Shown here: piece by piece, positions 17,736 through 26,976 of the stretch
Position numbering within the stretch: the first letter of the stretch is position 1
How the letters are laid out: the number at the start of each line of letters is the position of its first letter
Assembly: GCA_036268995.1 (NCBI GenBank)
Contig: DATATB010000195.1
Location: forward strand, 1 to 55,786
DNA length: 55,786 nucleotides
Direction: 5' to 3'
Source: DATATB01 sp036268995
GTDB taxonomy: Bacteria; Planctomycetota; Planctomycetia; Pirellulales; PNKZ01
Notes under the pieces: model-generated
Database searches by the model: none
Told to the model about the DNA's origin: nothing
What the model saw: the letters and a program-made list of their open reading frames with translations, nothing else
Position numbers and translations under genes: made by a program

Positions 17736-19523
17736 TTACGGCGCGCCGTTACCCGCCGCTCCGGGCGGCGCCGAGGGCACTGATTCGATCGACGGCGGCA
17801 GGGGCTGTGTCAGACCGCCGGGCTGCGGCTGAGGCACGAAATTCTCGGGAATCGGGCGGGACAGCATGTCGGCCGGCGGCTGCCCCAGGGCCACGTACAG
17901 TTCGAACTGCGCCCGGTTGTAGTCGCTGATGGAATTCAAATAGTCAAACCGCGCCCGGCCCAGCAGACGCAGGCTGTCGAGCACCTCGATGGGCAGCCCC
18001 TCGCGCCCGCGAATGCGGGTCAGGTCTTCGTGAAAGGCATCCAGCGCGGTGCGCGTGGCCGCTTCGGCCGAGCCGATCTGGGCAAAGCGGGCGTGCGTGC
18101 GGGCGAAGGCGCTGGCCACTTCGAAGCGCACCCGGTCGAGCACGGCCAGTTGCTGATAATTCTGCATTCCGACGCGAGCCCGTGCCGCGGCGATCAAGGC
18201 GCGGTTTCCCAGCCCCATGTTTTGCAGCGTCCAATACGTGACCACGTCAAAATCCGCGCGCGAATCCGGGCCGGTGAACAGGTTCAGGGCGCCCAGATCC
18301 TGGCGATTGCTGCCGCCGCCAAAACCGCCGGCACTAAAGCCCACCATCGTCTGCGGTGAGAAGGGCAGCAGCCGCGACGCCCGCAGGCTCAACAGCGCCG
18401 ATTGGATCGCCGAGCGTTGCGATTGGAGCTCGGGTCGTCGCAGCATCGCCGTGGCAACCAACTCGGTCAATGGCATCGGACCGGGAACAATCGGCGCCGG
18501 CACCACCCAGCCATCGGTCGCGTGCAACCGCGTCGAGGGATCGAGGTTCAACACTTGCGCGAGCCGGGCCGACGCCAACAGCACGTCGCCCTCGGACGCC
18601 AAGAGCTCGGTCTGGCGATTGGCCAGCTCCGTGGCGGCCCGGTCCGCGTCGGCCTTGCGGCCTTCGCCGGTGCGGGCATAGGCGGCCGTGAGGCGCGCCA
18701 CCTCGGCCGCCTCGCCGCGAAGCTGGATCGAAATCGCCCGCCGACATTCGGCGCGCAGCAACTCGACATAGGCCGTGCACGTATCGAGCAAGACCTGGTT
18801 GCGAGTCGCGATGCTGCTGAGCTGCTGCGTGCGAACGTCCTGACGCGTCGTCAGGTATCCGAAGATCGCTTGCGAGATGTTCAGGTTGTACTGCACGCCG
18901 GGGATGTTCACCGTGCCGGCGGCAATGGCGTTGGCACCCGCGCCGACATACAGCGATTGGCGATGCACGTCGATGATGCGGCCGCTGGACTGCTGCAACG
19001 CGCCGGTGTGATCGTCGTAGTTCATGCCCAGGTTCAGATTCGGCAGGATCTGCGCGGCGGCCAATTGGCGGATCGCCGCCGCTTCGACCACGCGTTGCCG
19101 GGCAATCAATAGCTCGGGGTTCTGCACGCCCGCCAGCGCCAGCACGCTGGGCAAATCCACCGATGCGACTTCGCCCGACAGAATCGGCAGGTCGTCTGGA
19201 TTAACGGGACCAACGGCCAGCGGCGCCGGGCCACCGGCGCCCCCGGTGGGCGGCATGCCATTTGGCGGCCCGGCCGGGACCGTTTCCGGCGGCGGCTGGG
19301 GTAGCCCCGGTGCCGCCTGGGCGGCCGTGACCAATCGAATCTGGCCACCTGCGTTGCCCGCATCAACTTGCTGGCCGGCGGCTTGCACGACACCGGTTCC
19401 CTCTGAGTAGCGAGTGACCGGCTGCGCGACACGCACTTGTTGCGCGACGGACCAGGCCGGAGCGGCAACCAGCAAGCAGCATGACAGGAGAAGCGTCGTG
19501 GCCCGTTGCGAACAGACGATCAT
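17736..19523 (-). CDS. TolC-family outer membrane efflux protein (OEP), copy A
   Basis: 595 residues from ATG 19523. The signal peptide is LLLSCCLLVAAPAWSVAQQ. A Pro/Gly/Ala-rich linker (about 60-105) precedes the OEP fold: LALAGVQNPELLIARQRVVEAAAIRQLAAAQ, YVELLRAECRRA and a closing FELYVALGQPPAD. The longer reading from 19571 would place extra charged residues before the signal peptide. It resembles copy B throughout, so the pair looks like a tandem duplication. First gene of the minus-strand run OEP-OEP-MFP-RND. Confidence 0.88.
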   Translation of the reverse strand: MIVCSQRATTLLLSCCLLVAAPAWSVAQQVRVAQPVTRYSEGTGVVQAAGQQVDAGNAGGQIRLVTAAQAAPGLPQPPPETVPAGPPNGMPPTGGAGGPAPLAVGPVNPDDLPILSGEVASVDLPSVLALAGVQNPELLIARQRVVEAAAIRQLAAAQILPNLNLGMNYDDHTGALQQSSGRIIDVHRQSLYVGAGANAIAAGTVNIPGVQYNLNISQAIFGYLTTRQDVRTQQLSSIATRNQVLLDTCTAYVELLRAECRRAISIQLRGEAAEVARLTAAYARTGEGRKADADRAATELANRQTELLASEGDVLLASARLAQVLNLDPSTRLHATDGWVVPAPIVPGPMPLTELVATAMLRRPELQSQRSAIQSALLSLRASRLLPFSPQTMVGFSAGGFGGGSNRQDLGALNLFTGPDSRADFDVVTYWTLQNMGLGNRALIAAARARVGMQNYQQLAVLDRVRFEVASAFARTHARFAQIGSAEAATRTALDAFHEDLTRIRGREGLPIEVLDSLRLLGRARFDYLNSISDYNRAQFELYVALGQPPADMLSRPIPENFVPQPQPGGLTQPLPPSIESVPSAPPGAAGNGAP

Positions 19524-19995
19524 GATTCCCACCCAAACGGTTGATCTGCCCACTTGGTAAAAGTCACCCACGCGGTAAACGCGGCGGAGACTACCCCAAA
19601 GCCTCTATCGGCAGTTTTGGCCGGTAGGACCGTTATAAATGGCAAAGTCGTTTGCTCGGTGGCCAGCCGGCATGCTTTCCGGATCAAGTACGAGCCACTG
19701 ATTGGTCGCCAGGTCGTCCTGGCCGCCCATCCTTTGCCCAGTCCGGCAGCTTTTGCTGGACTATCCGCGGGCCTCATCTTCGCTGCTTAGTGGCAATCGG
19801 TGCGGCTCTGCGCAGAGTCGGAAAAAGGTGTCGTGTGTACGAAATAGGAAGAATGCATAAAACGCAAATTCATCATATTGTTGACCGGAATAATAATCAT
19901 ATAGATCATGTAGTTGACGATATTGGTAATGATTATTGCGGGGCCGACGGGCGGAGTTTCAAGCTCGATGCAGGATTTGCTGGCAGGAGTAAATC
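19524..19995. promoter_or_regulatory. Divergent promoter region between efflux operon 1 and an OprP-like porin
   Basis: 472 bases with no supported gene. The stretch 19840-19935 is markedly AT-rich for this genome and contains two TTGAC hexamers (TTGACC, TTGACG), so the porin promoter probably lies here. Spacing to AT-rich -10 candidates is not canonical, so exact elements are not called. GGAG at 19988-19991 is the porin ribosome-binding site. Confidence 0.4.
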
Positions 19996-21801
19996 ATGTC
20001 CAAAAGCTTGCAGGTGGCAGTCACATCCGTGGCGTGGTTACTGGTGGGATTTTCAGCAGCGAAAGCGGACATCGTTCCGCCGGTGACCGCCGTGCCGCCG
20101 TCGGCCGCGGTCGACCAGCCGCTGCCGGCCGATTCCCCGGCGGCGCCGCCTGCTGGCAGCCAGGCTTCGGTGTTGCCTCCGGTTTCGGACCCCAGGGAAG
20201 TTGTCGGTTCCGATTGGGATGACTCGTCCGATGGCGTGACCGGCGAATTGGGGTTCGCGCGCTTGGCCCAAGCGCCTGTTGCGCCGCCCGGCGGAAACGA
20301 CCTGGACTCGCTGCGGCGCGAGTTGCGCGAGGCGGTCGGGCAATTGAATTTCACGCGCCAGGAGTTGCAGCAAACCCGCGACGAGCTCATTCGTCAGCAA
20401 TTGTCGACCGAAAACGGGCCAGCCGACGGCGGTCAGCGGCTGTCGAGGTTGGAAACGGCTTTCGATGCGTTTCGGCGGCAATTGTCGGCCGAGGGGCCCG
20501 GCTCGTACCCCTCAGCGCGGCTGACCGGTTTTACGCAGTTGGACGATTACTCCCTGTTCCAGGATCCCAAGAATAAGGCGACCGTGGGCACGGGTCAGAA
20601 CGGCGTCGGGTTTCGCCGGGCCCGCGTGGCCATCGTCGGCAACGTAGCCGAGTTCACCAGCTACATGGTCGAAGTGGATTTTGCGTCGGCCGGGCGGCCC
20701 AGCTTCTACGACGTGTGGGCCGAGCAGGACAATCTTCCGATGCTTGGCGCGGTGCGCGCGGGGCAATTCTTGCAGCCGTTCAGCGTTGATGCCATGAGCG
20801 GTTTCCGCAACTTGCCGTTTCTCGAGCGTTCGCTGCCTTTTACGGCCTTCGTCCCTTTTCGCCGCGTGGGAGCGATGGCCGCGAACGCCAGCGCGGACCA
20901 GCGCACGTATTGGGCCTACAGCGTCTTCAAGACGGGCGGCTACAACGGCGCGCCGCTGGGCGATAGCCGCTTCGCCACCGACATCGGCAACCAAGGCGGC
21001 TATTCGTTTTCGACGCGTATCACGCACTTAATGTATTACGATGAACCGGCCAACGACCGTTATCTGTGGGATGTCGGCATCTCGTACGACTTTAGCGCCA
21101 TGACGGCCGCGCCCGGTTCCACGGCCGGTGCGCCTTCGGTGCCATTTTACCAGTCTCGCACCGGACCGGAGTTCGGGCCCCTTGGCGACGGCCTCGACAC
21201 CGCGCCGGCCACATTTGGGCCAGTCAGTTACGCGGGAGCCAACATCACGCCGCCCAACTACATCGACACGGGTCGCTACCAGGCCAGTAGTTTCAACCTG
21301 ATCGGCGCGGAAACGGTATATCAATCGGGGCCGCTTAGCTTTCAATCGGAGTTCATGGCCACCGAGGTCAACAGCGTCGTCGGCCCCATCTGGTACACCG
21401 GCGCGTACGGCGAAGTGATGTATCGGCTGACGGGCGAGCACCGCGGCTACGACAAGCGGCTGGCCTCGCTGAAGAACGTGACGCCTTACACCGAATTCAT
21501 TTCGCTTCGCCACCGGGGCATTGCCGGTTGGGGAGCCTTTGAAGTCGCCGGACGGTTGTCGTATGTCGATCTGCGAAATCCGGCGAGTCTCACTGGGCAC
21601 TACCTGTCGAGCACCAACAACTCCGGCAACGGCACGCTCACCGATACGACGCTCGGTGTGACCTGGTGGCTCAATGCCCACACTAAGCTGCAAGCCAACT
21701 GGATCCACGCCATGCTGGACAACACCTCGACGGTGGCCCACACCACGAGCGGCTACAGCCAGGCCGACTTCCTCGTGACCCGGCTGCAGATCGATTTCTA
21801 A
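19996..21801 (+). CDS. OprP/OprO-like porin, copy 1
   Basis: 601 residues. Signal peptide (VAVTSVAWLLVGFSAAKAD), a Pro/Ala-rich spacer, then a coiled-coil segment about 95-150 (LRRELREAVGQLNFTRQELQ) as in many planctomycete trimeric porins. A beta-barrel of the phosphate-selective porin O/P type follows, with alternating aromatic strands (GFRRARVAIVGNVAEF, GQFLQPFSVDAMSGFRNLPFLERSLPF) and a C-terminus ending in VTRLQIDF, a typical outer-membrane sorting end. The OprP name does not fix anion specificity here. The start is supported by GGAG 8 bases upstream. Divergent from the OEP operon and convergent with the frameshifted RND gene. Confidence 0.82.
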   Translation: MSKSLQVAVTSVAWLLVGFSAAKADIVPPVTAVPPSAAVDQPLPADSPAAPPAGSQASVLPPVSDPREVVGSDWDDSSDGVTGELGFARLAQAPVAPPGGNDLDSLRRELREAVGQLNFTRQELQQTRDELIRQQLSTENGPADGGQRLSRLETAFDAFRRQLSAEGPGSYPSARLTGFTQLDDYSLFQDPKNKATVGTGQNGVGFRRARVAIVGNVAEFTSYMVEVDFASAGRPSFYDVWAEQDNLPMLGAVRAGQFLQPFSVDAMSGFRNLPFLERSLPFTAFVPFRRVGAMAANASADQRTYWAYSVFKTGGYNGAPLGDSRFATDIGNQGGYSFSTRITHLMYYDEPANDRYLWDVGISYDFSAMTAAPGSTAGAPSVPFYQSRTGPEFGPLGDGLDTAPATFGPVSYAGANITPPNYIDTGRYQASSFNLIGAETVYQSGPLSFQSEFMATEVNSVVGPIWYTGAYGEVMYRLTGEHRGYDKRLASLKNVTPYTEFISLRHRGIAGWGAFEVAGRLSYVDLRNPASLTGHYLSSTNNSGNGTLTDTTLGVTWWLNAHTKLQANWIHAMLDNTSTVAHTTSGYSQADFLVTRLQIDF

Positions 21802-21813
21802 TTCATTCGGTGT

Positions 21814-24800
21814 CTACGACGCGTGCGGCCCCGAGCCGGCGGCCGAGGGGCCGGTCAGGGGATCGCGGATCACGAGCGAGTAAAGCGCGGGCACGACGAA
21901 TAGCGTGGTCAACAGGCCGGCGAGCAAACCGCCGATCACGGCCCGGCCCAGCGGCGTATTGGCCTCGCTGCCGCGCGCCAGTCCTAGCGCCATGGGCAGC
22001 AGGGCGAAAAACGCCGCCAAGGCGGTCATGACCACCGGCCGCACGCGAATCGACGCGGCCAGCTTGATGGCGGCCGTGGGGTCCAGGCCGTCGCGAACGC
22101 GGATGTGCTGCGCAAAATCGGTCAGCAGCACCGTGTTCGAGACCACGATGCCGACCATGAAGATCACGCCCAACAGCGACTGCACGTTGATCGCGGTGCC
22201 GGTGACAAACAACATTAGCACCACGCCGGTGACTCCGATGGGCACGGCAAACAGAATCACCAGCGGCGTGACGTACGACTTGAACAAGCCGACCATCAGA
22301 AAATAGATCAGCAGGATGGCTAGCAGCAGGCCCAGCCCCAGGCTGCGAAACGTGTCCTGCATGCGCGAGTATTCGCCGGTGAGCACGATGCGGCTGCCGG
22401 GCAGCAGCGTGTGCTCTTTGCTGGCCGGATCGTAGGCGGCCCAGACGCCTTTGCCATCGAGTTGGCCGAAGCGGTTGATGACCGCATACACGTCGTCGGC
22501 CACGTGGCCCAGGTCGCGGCCGTAGACGCCCATCAGCAGGTCGATGGTCGGCTGCAGGTTGGTGTGCGTGATTTCGGCCGGCACATTGGCGCGCCTGAGC
22601 CGCACGACGTTGCGCAGGGGGATCGGCTGGTTCTGCACGGGACTGGTGATGGGCACGTTCAGCAGCGTATCGACCGACTTGATCGACGCCTCGGGATACT
22701 GCACGCCGACGTAATACTGGTTGTGGCTCACCGGGTCGATCCAGAAATTCCGCTTGTTGAATTGGATGCTGGAGTTCATCGCCGCCACGACGTTCTTCAT
22801 CACGTCCGACTGGTTCAGGCCCAGGTCGGCGGCCTTGGCCCGATCGACTTCGACAATGTATTCCGGATAGTTGAGCCGCTGCAAAACGCGGCAATCCACC
22901 ACGCCGTCGACGGCCGCGACTTCTTGCTGGATGGCCTCGGCCACTGCCATCGCCTGGGCTGGGTTTTTGCTCTCGATGCGCACGTTGATGGGCGTGGACT
23001 TGCCCTCGTTCATGGCGCCGCCGATCATGCCGCCGGCATCGAACGCAAACTCGATTTCGGCGAACCGTGGATCATCGCGAAACTCGTGGCGCAAGGCAGC
23101 GACGTACTCTTGGGCCGAGTGGTCGCGGTCGTGCGTCAACTGCACGCGTACGACGGTATCCATCGGCCCGGCATTGGGCGTGTAGGCAGCCGACCAGTCG
23201 GGCGTCACGCCCAGCTCGCTGATAATCAGTTCCAGGTCCTTGCCGATCCGGTTTTGAATCGCCTTTTCGACCTGCGCAATGTGTTCTTCGGTGACTTCGA
23301 TCCGCATCCCGGAACGGCTGCGGACTGTCATTTCGAATGCGCCGGCGTCTACCTCGGGAAAGAACTCGCGCCGCAGTTGGCTGCCCAGGGCGACAACCAC
23401 GACGACCAGCAGCAGCACGGCGGTGCCGACCGTCAGCAGGCGGCGTCTCAACACGCGTTCCAATTGCCGCGTGTACCACTGGACACCCCGATCGAGCACC
23501 GTTTCCCAACGCGCGAACGCCTGGCTGAAGGCGCCGAGAATCCCGCCCGCCTCGTGCTCGCTGCGGTGCTCGAAATCCTCGCCGTGATGCACCTCTTTTC
23601 GCACGCCGTGCGCCGTCAGCCACGCCGCGCAGCGGGTCGGCACAAAGGTGCGCGACAACAGGTAGGCCACAAGCATCGAAAACGCCACGGCCAGGGCCAT
23701 GGGCCGAAACAGAAACGCGCCCAGCCCCGGCATGAGAGCCAACGGCGCCAGCACTAGCAGCGTACATAGGCTGGCGACCAATTCGGGCATGGCCACTTCG
23801 CTGGCGCCCAGGTAGGCGGCCTCCCACGGCTTGGCGCCCAGCCCCAGATGGCGGTGCGTGTTCTCCAGACAGATGATGGCGCTATCCACCAGTGGGCCGA
23901 TGGCCAACGACAGCCCGGCCAGCGTCATCACGTTGATTGTGTTGCCCGTGTAATACAGGCAAATGATGGCGGTCAAGACGGAGACGGGAATCGTCATGAT
24001 GGCGATGGCCGTCATGCGCGGCTCGCCCAGGAAGATCAAGATCACCAGCGAGCAGAGCACGGCGCCCAGCACGCCCTCTTCGATCAGGCTACGGATCGAA
24101 TGCCGGACGTAAATCGACTGGTCCATCACCACCTTGAGATCGATGCCCGGGCGGGTGAGCCGGGCGGTCATCGTGGGGACCGCGGCCTTGAGATTGTCCA
24201 CGACTTTGAGCGTGCTGGCGCCCAACTGCCGATAGACGGGAATGTAAACCTGGCGCCGGCCGTTGACGCGGACCACGTTGGTCTGGATCAGGCTGGCGTC
24301 CATCGGCGTGGCCACGTCGCGCAGATAGGCCGCATTGCCGTGCTGGGTCCGCAGCGGGATATCGCCCATCCGATCGACCAGCGCAAACATCGAATTGGAA
24401 TCGACGGCATAGTCGGTGGTGCCGAATTTGGCGTCGCCGGTCGGCAGAAACAGGTTGTAATCGTCGAGCGCCCGCATCACGTCCAGCGGCGACAGCCCGC
24501 GGGCCTGCATCTTCGAGCGGTTGATATAGGCCAGCACGGCCCGCAGCTTGCCGCCATAGACCACCGGCGCCACGGCGCCGGGAGAACTCATGATCATGTT
24601 GCGGACTTCGTAGCGTCCGACGTCGTAGAGTATGGCTTCGTCTTGCGTGGTGCTATCCAACGCCACCAGGCAAGCGGGCACGACGGCCGTGGGGTCGAAC
24701 GGCAAGACCACCGGCGGTAGCGTGCCGGGAGGCAGATTGGGAATCGCGGCCGTGGCCAACGAATTGACCTGCGTCAAGGCCCGTTGGGGTCGACGTCGGC

Positions 24801-25091
24801 ACCGTAAAAATTGCGGACGATGCTGGCGCCGACGATCGATCGCGACTCTTGCCGCGTGGTGCCTGCCGCCTGGCCGGTCCAGCGTTCCATGCGGTTGGTA
24901 ATGTCTTTTTCGATACCGCTGGCCGGCATGCCACTGTAGAAGGTCAACACTTGCACGGCGGGGGCTCGATAGACCGGCAGAATGTCGACCGGGATCTGCA
25001 GCATGCTGAGCGTGCCGATCACCAACAGCGTGAACACCATCACCGTGACGGCATACGGATTGTTCAGCGACGCGCGAATCAAGCCGTTCAT
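21814..25091 (-). pseudogene. RND efflux permease, system 2, with a one-base frameshift near the N-terminus
   Basis: Codons 1-105 (25091-24775) match the RND N-terminus (MNGLIRASLNNPYAVTVMVF, ending DVDPNGP). The rest (ALTQVNSLATAAIPNLPPG onward, to the stop at 21814) is in another frame. The intact paralogue at 10764-14084 reads DPNGALTQVNSLA across this point. Here the bases give AAC GGG CCT TGA, one base short of the expected GGx-GCC-TTG, at about 24778-24783. Adding one base restores 1092 residues of normal RND length, with GPLVDSAIICLEN in TM4 and GIVVSNTVLLTDF in TM10. Everything downstream is intact, so this is a very recent lesion, a sequencing or assembly error, or less likely a -1 frameshift signal. 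It is the downstream partner of the MFP at 25131-26474. Confidence 0.82.
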
Positions 25092-25130
25092 GCTGTTGTG
25101 ACTCCCGATACTTCGGCCGCCGGCCGACGA

Positions 25131-26474
25131 TCAATGCTGCTGGACGATGTCCGCCGGAACTCCTTCGCCCATCGGTCCGTTGTAGCTCACGACGACTTCG
25201 TCGTCCTTCGAGAGCCCGCTGATGACTTCCGTGAAGGAGCCATTATCGGCGCCGATGATGATGGGCGTGCGACGCAACTTGCCATCGCGGACGACATAGA
25301 CCCACGCGTGCGTGGCTTGCTCATCGCGGATGCAAGGCGAGGGCAGGGTGAAGGCCCCCGGTGGTTTGTCATGCAGCACGATCGTGACGCGCCCGTACAT
25401 GCCTTCGCGGAGCAGGCCGTCGGGATTCGGCAGATCGATTTCGGTCCGCATCGTGCGCGTCGCGGGATCTTCGGTGTCGGCCATGCGCGAGACGTGGCCG
25501 GTGAAGCTGCGTCCCGGCAAAGCGTCGATCAGGACCACGGCCTTTTCGCCGGGATGCGTGGCGGGCACGTCGTCGTCGGGCACTTGCACGACGACGCGCA
25601 TTACGTCGGTCTTGGCCACGCGCAACAGTGGCTCGGTGCCGCCTTGGTCGGCCGCCAGAATGAAGTCGCCGCGATGGAACTGACGCAGCGTGATCACGCC
25701 ATCGTAGGGCGAAATAATCTTCGTATATTCCAGCAGGACCTGCGTCCGCTGCAAGTCGGCGCGGCTCACGTCGACTTTCGCGGTCGCTTCGTCCAGGTCG
25801 GCCTTGGCTTGATCGATTTTGGCTTGTGCCGACGTCGACTGGGCTTTGGCCGACAGCACCGCCGCTTCGGAAGCGCGCTCGGCGGATTGAGCAGCCCCCA
25901 GATTGTCGAGCTTCTCATCGACGAGGCCCTCGTCCACCGATTTCAATGCGAACAGCGCTTTGACGCGATCGTATTGTTTTTGGGCATAGGCCATTGCCGC
26001 TTGCGTCTTCAGCAAGTCGGCCTCCGCCAGACGGATATTCGCTTGGGCCACCTCGGCGCCGGCTTGCGCGGTAGCCACGCGCGATTTCATCTGCGCCACT
26101 TGCGCCTCGGCGTCTTTCAATTCGGCCGCTCGCCGCTGCGCATCCTTGACCAACTCGGGCACGTCGATTTCCGCCAGCAGTTGCCCTTGTTTCACGCGGT
26201 CACCGATGTCAACTGATTGGTGCTTCAAATAGCCCGACACCTTTGCATAGAGGCTGGCTGCTTCGAAGGCCTGCACCGAGCCCGGCTGCGTCGTGTCGCG
26301 CTCGAGGCCGCCTGGCGTCGGCCGCTGGACTTCGACCCGTGGCCGGGCAATCGATTGGCCGCCGCCGGGCCCAGCCGGGTTCGATTCGGTCGCCTGCCCG
26401 TGCACAAGAGCCAGATAGGCAATGACCAGCACCGCGAAAGTCACAACACTTGCCACCGCGACGCGTCGACGCAT
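25131..26474 (-). CDS. Membrane fusion protein (periplasmic adaptor), system 2
   Basis: 447 residues. An N-terminal anchor (VAVASVVTFAVLVIAYLALV) is followed by the lipoyl half-motif (LYAKVSGYLKHQSVDIGDRVKQGQLLAEID), a long coiled-coil hairpin, the second half (VLLEYTKIISPYDGVITLRQFH), then beta-barrel and membrane-proximal domains (ATRTMRTEIDLPNPDGLLREGMYGRV). It lies 39 bp upstream of the frameshifted RND gene and is clearly paralogous to the system-1 MFP. This pair has no OEP gene of its own. Confidence 0.9.
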   Translation of the reverse strand: MRRRVAVASVVTFAVLVIAYLALVHGQATESNPAGPGGGQSIARPRVEVQRPTPGGLERDTTQPGSVQAFEAASLYAKVSGYLKHQSVDIGDRVKQGQLLAEIDVPELVKDAQRRAAELKDAEAQVAQMKSRVATAQAGAEVAQANIRLAEADLLKTQAAMAYAQKQYDRVKALFALKSVDEGLVDEKLDNLGAAQSAERASEAAVLSAKAQSTSAQAKIDQAKADLDEATAKVDVSRADLQRTQVLLEYTKIISPYDGVITLRQFHRGDFILAADQGGTEPLLRVAKTDVMRVVVQVPDDDVPATHPGEKAVVLIDALPGRSFTGHVSRMADTEDPATRTMRTEIDLPNPDGLLREGMYGRVTIVLHDKPPGAFTLPSPCIRDEQATHAWVYVVRDGKLRRTPIIIGADNGSFTEVISGLSKDDEVVVSYNGPMGEGVPADIVQQH

Positions 26475-26976
26475 GCTTCAATGTCCTGCTCGCGTGAAGG
26501 CCACCCATGTGTGGCTGATGATCGCCCTGCGTGGCGGCCGAAGCGTCAAAGAGTGAACCGGCATCGGCCCCTGGCCGCCAGAAGGAGGGAACCCGTTCGC
26601 ACACTTCAACTATAGATCGTACGCTCGGACGGCACACGCGCGCCGTGCCGATAATAGCGGTCATGTTCGGCGCCGGCAGGTCTCGGCGACCTTTCTGCCC
26701 CGACGCTCACCCCCCAGTGTGGTTTGCGAAGACTGACCGTTGGTTGCCGCTCATCGCGTCGCGCAATGCAATCAGGGTGCCAAGCCGGGGGCCGGCGATT
26801 GCCGAGGGAACGCGGCATACGCTTTGCAACTGCCCCGGTGGCTTCCGTCGATGGCGCGGCGGCTTAAGCTAGTGCTCAGGCGGCACTGCCGCGCCCATGA
26901 CCGATGGATCCTTCGAGCCGGGGGCCGTTGGCTGTCCGGCGACTGTACGAAGTTCGAGCCTGCACGAATTTCAGCT
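26475..26976. promoter_or_regulatory. Divergent intergenic region between efflux systems 2 and 3
   Basis: 502 bases with no supported gene. A hairpin-forming inverted repeat CGGCAC/GTGCCG at about 26631-26652 could be an operator, but the arms are only 6 bases long. Promoters for both divergent operons should lie here; none is clear enough to place. Confidence 0.35.

Noticed and set aside
21803..22894. 363-residue minus-strand ORF near the end of RND system 2
   Set aside because: Frame-shifted shadow of the RND coding region; no domain, Arg/His-rich.
24770..24800. Programmed -1 frameshift in RND system 2
   Set aside because: No canonical X-XXY-YYZ slippery heptamer is seen at the shift and the intact paralogue needs none; an indel or error is the simpler reading.
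26631..26652. Operator-like inverted repeat CGGCAC/GTGCCG
   Set aside because: Six-base arms are common by chance at this GC content; mentioned only within the intergenic entry.
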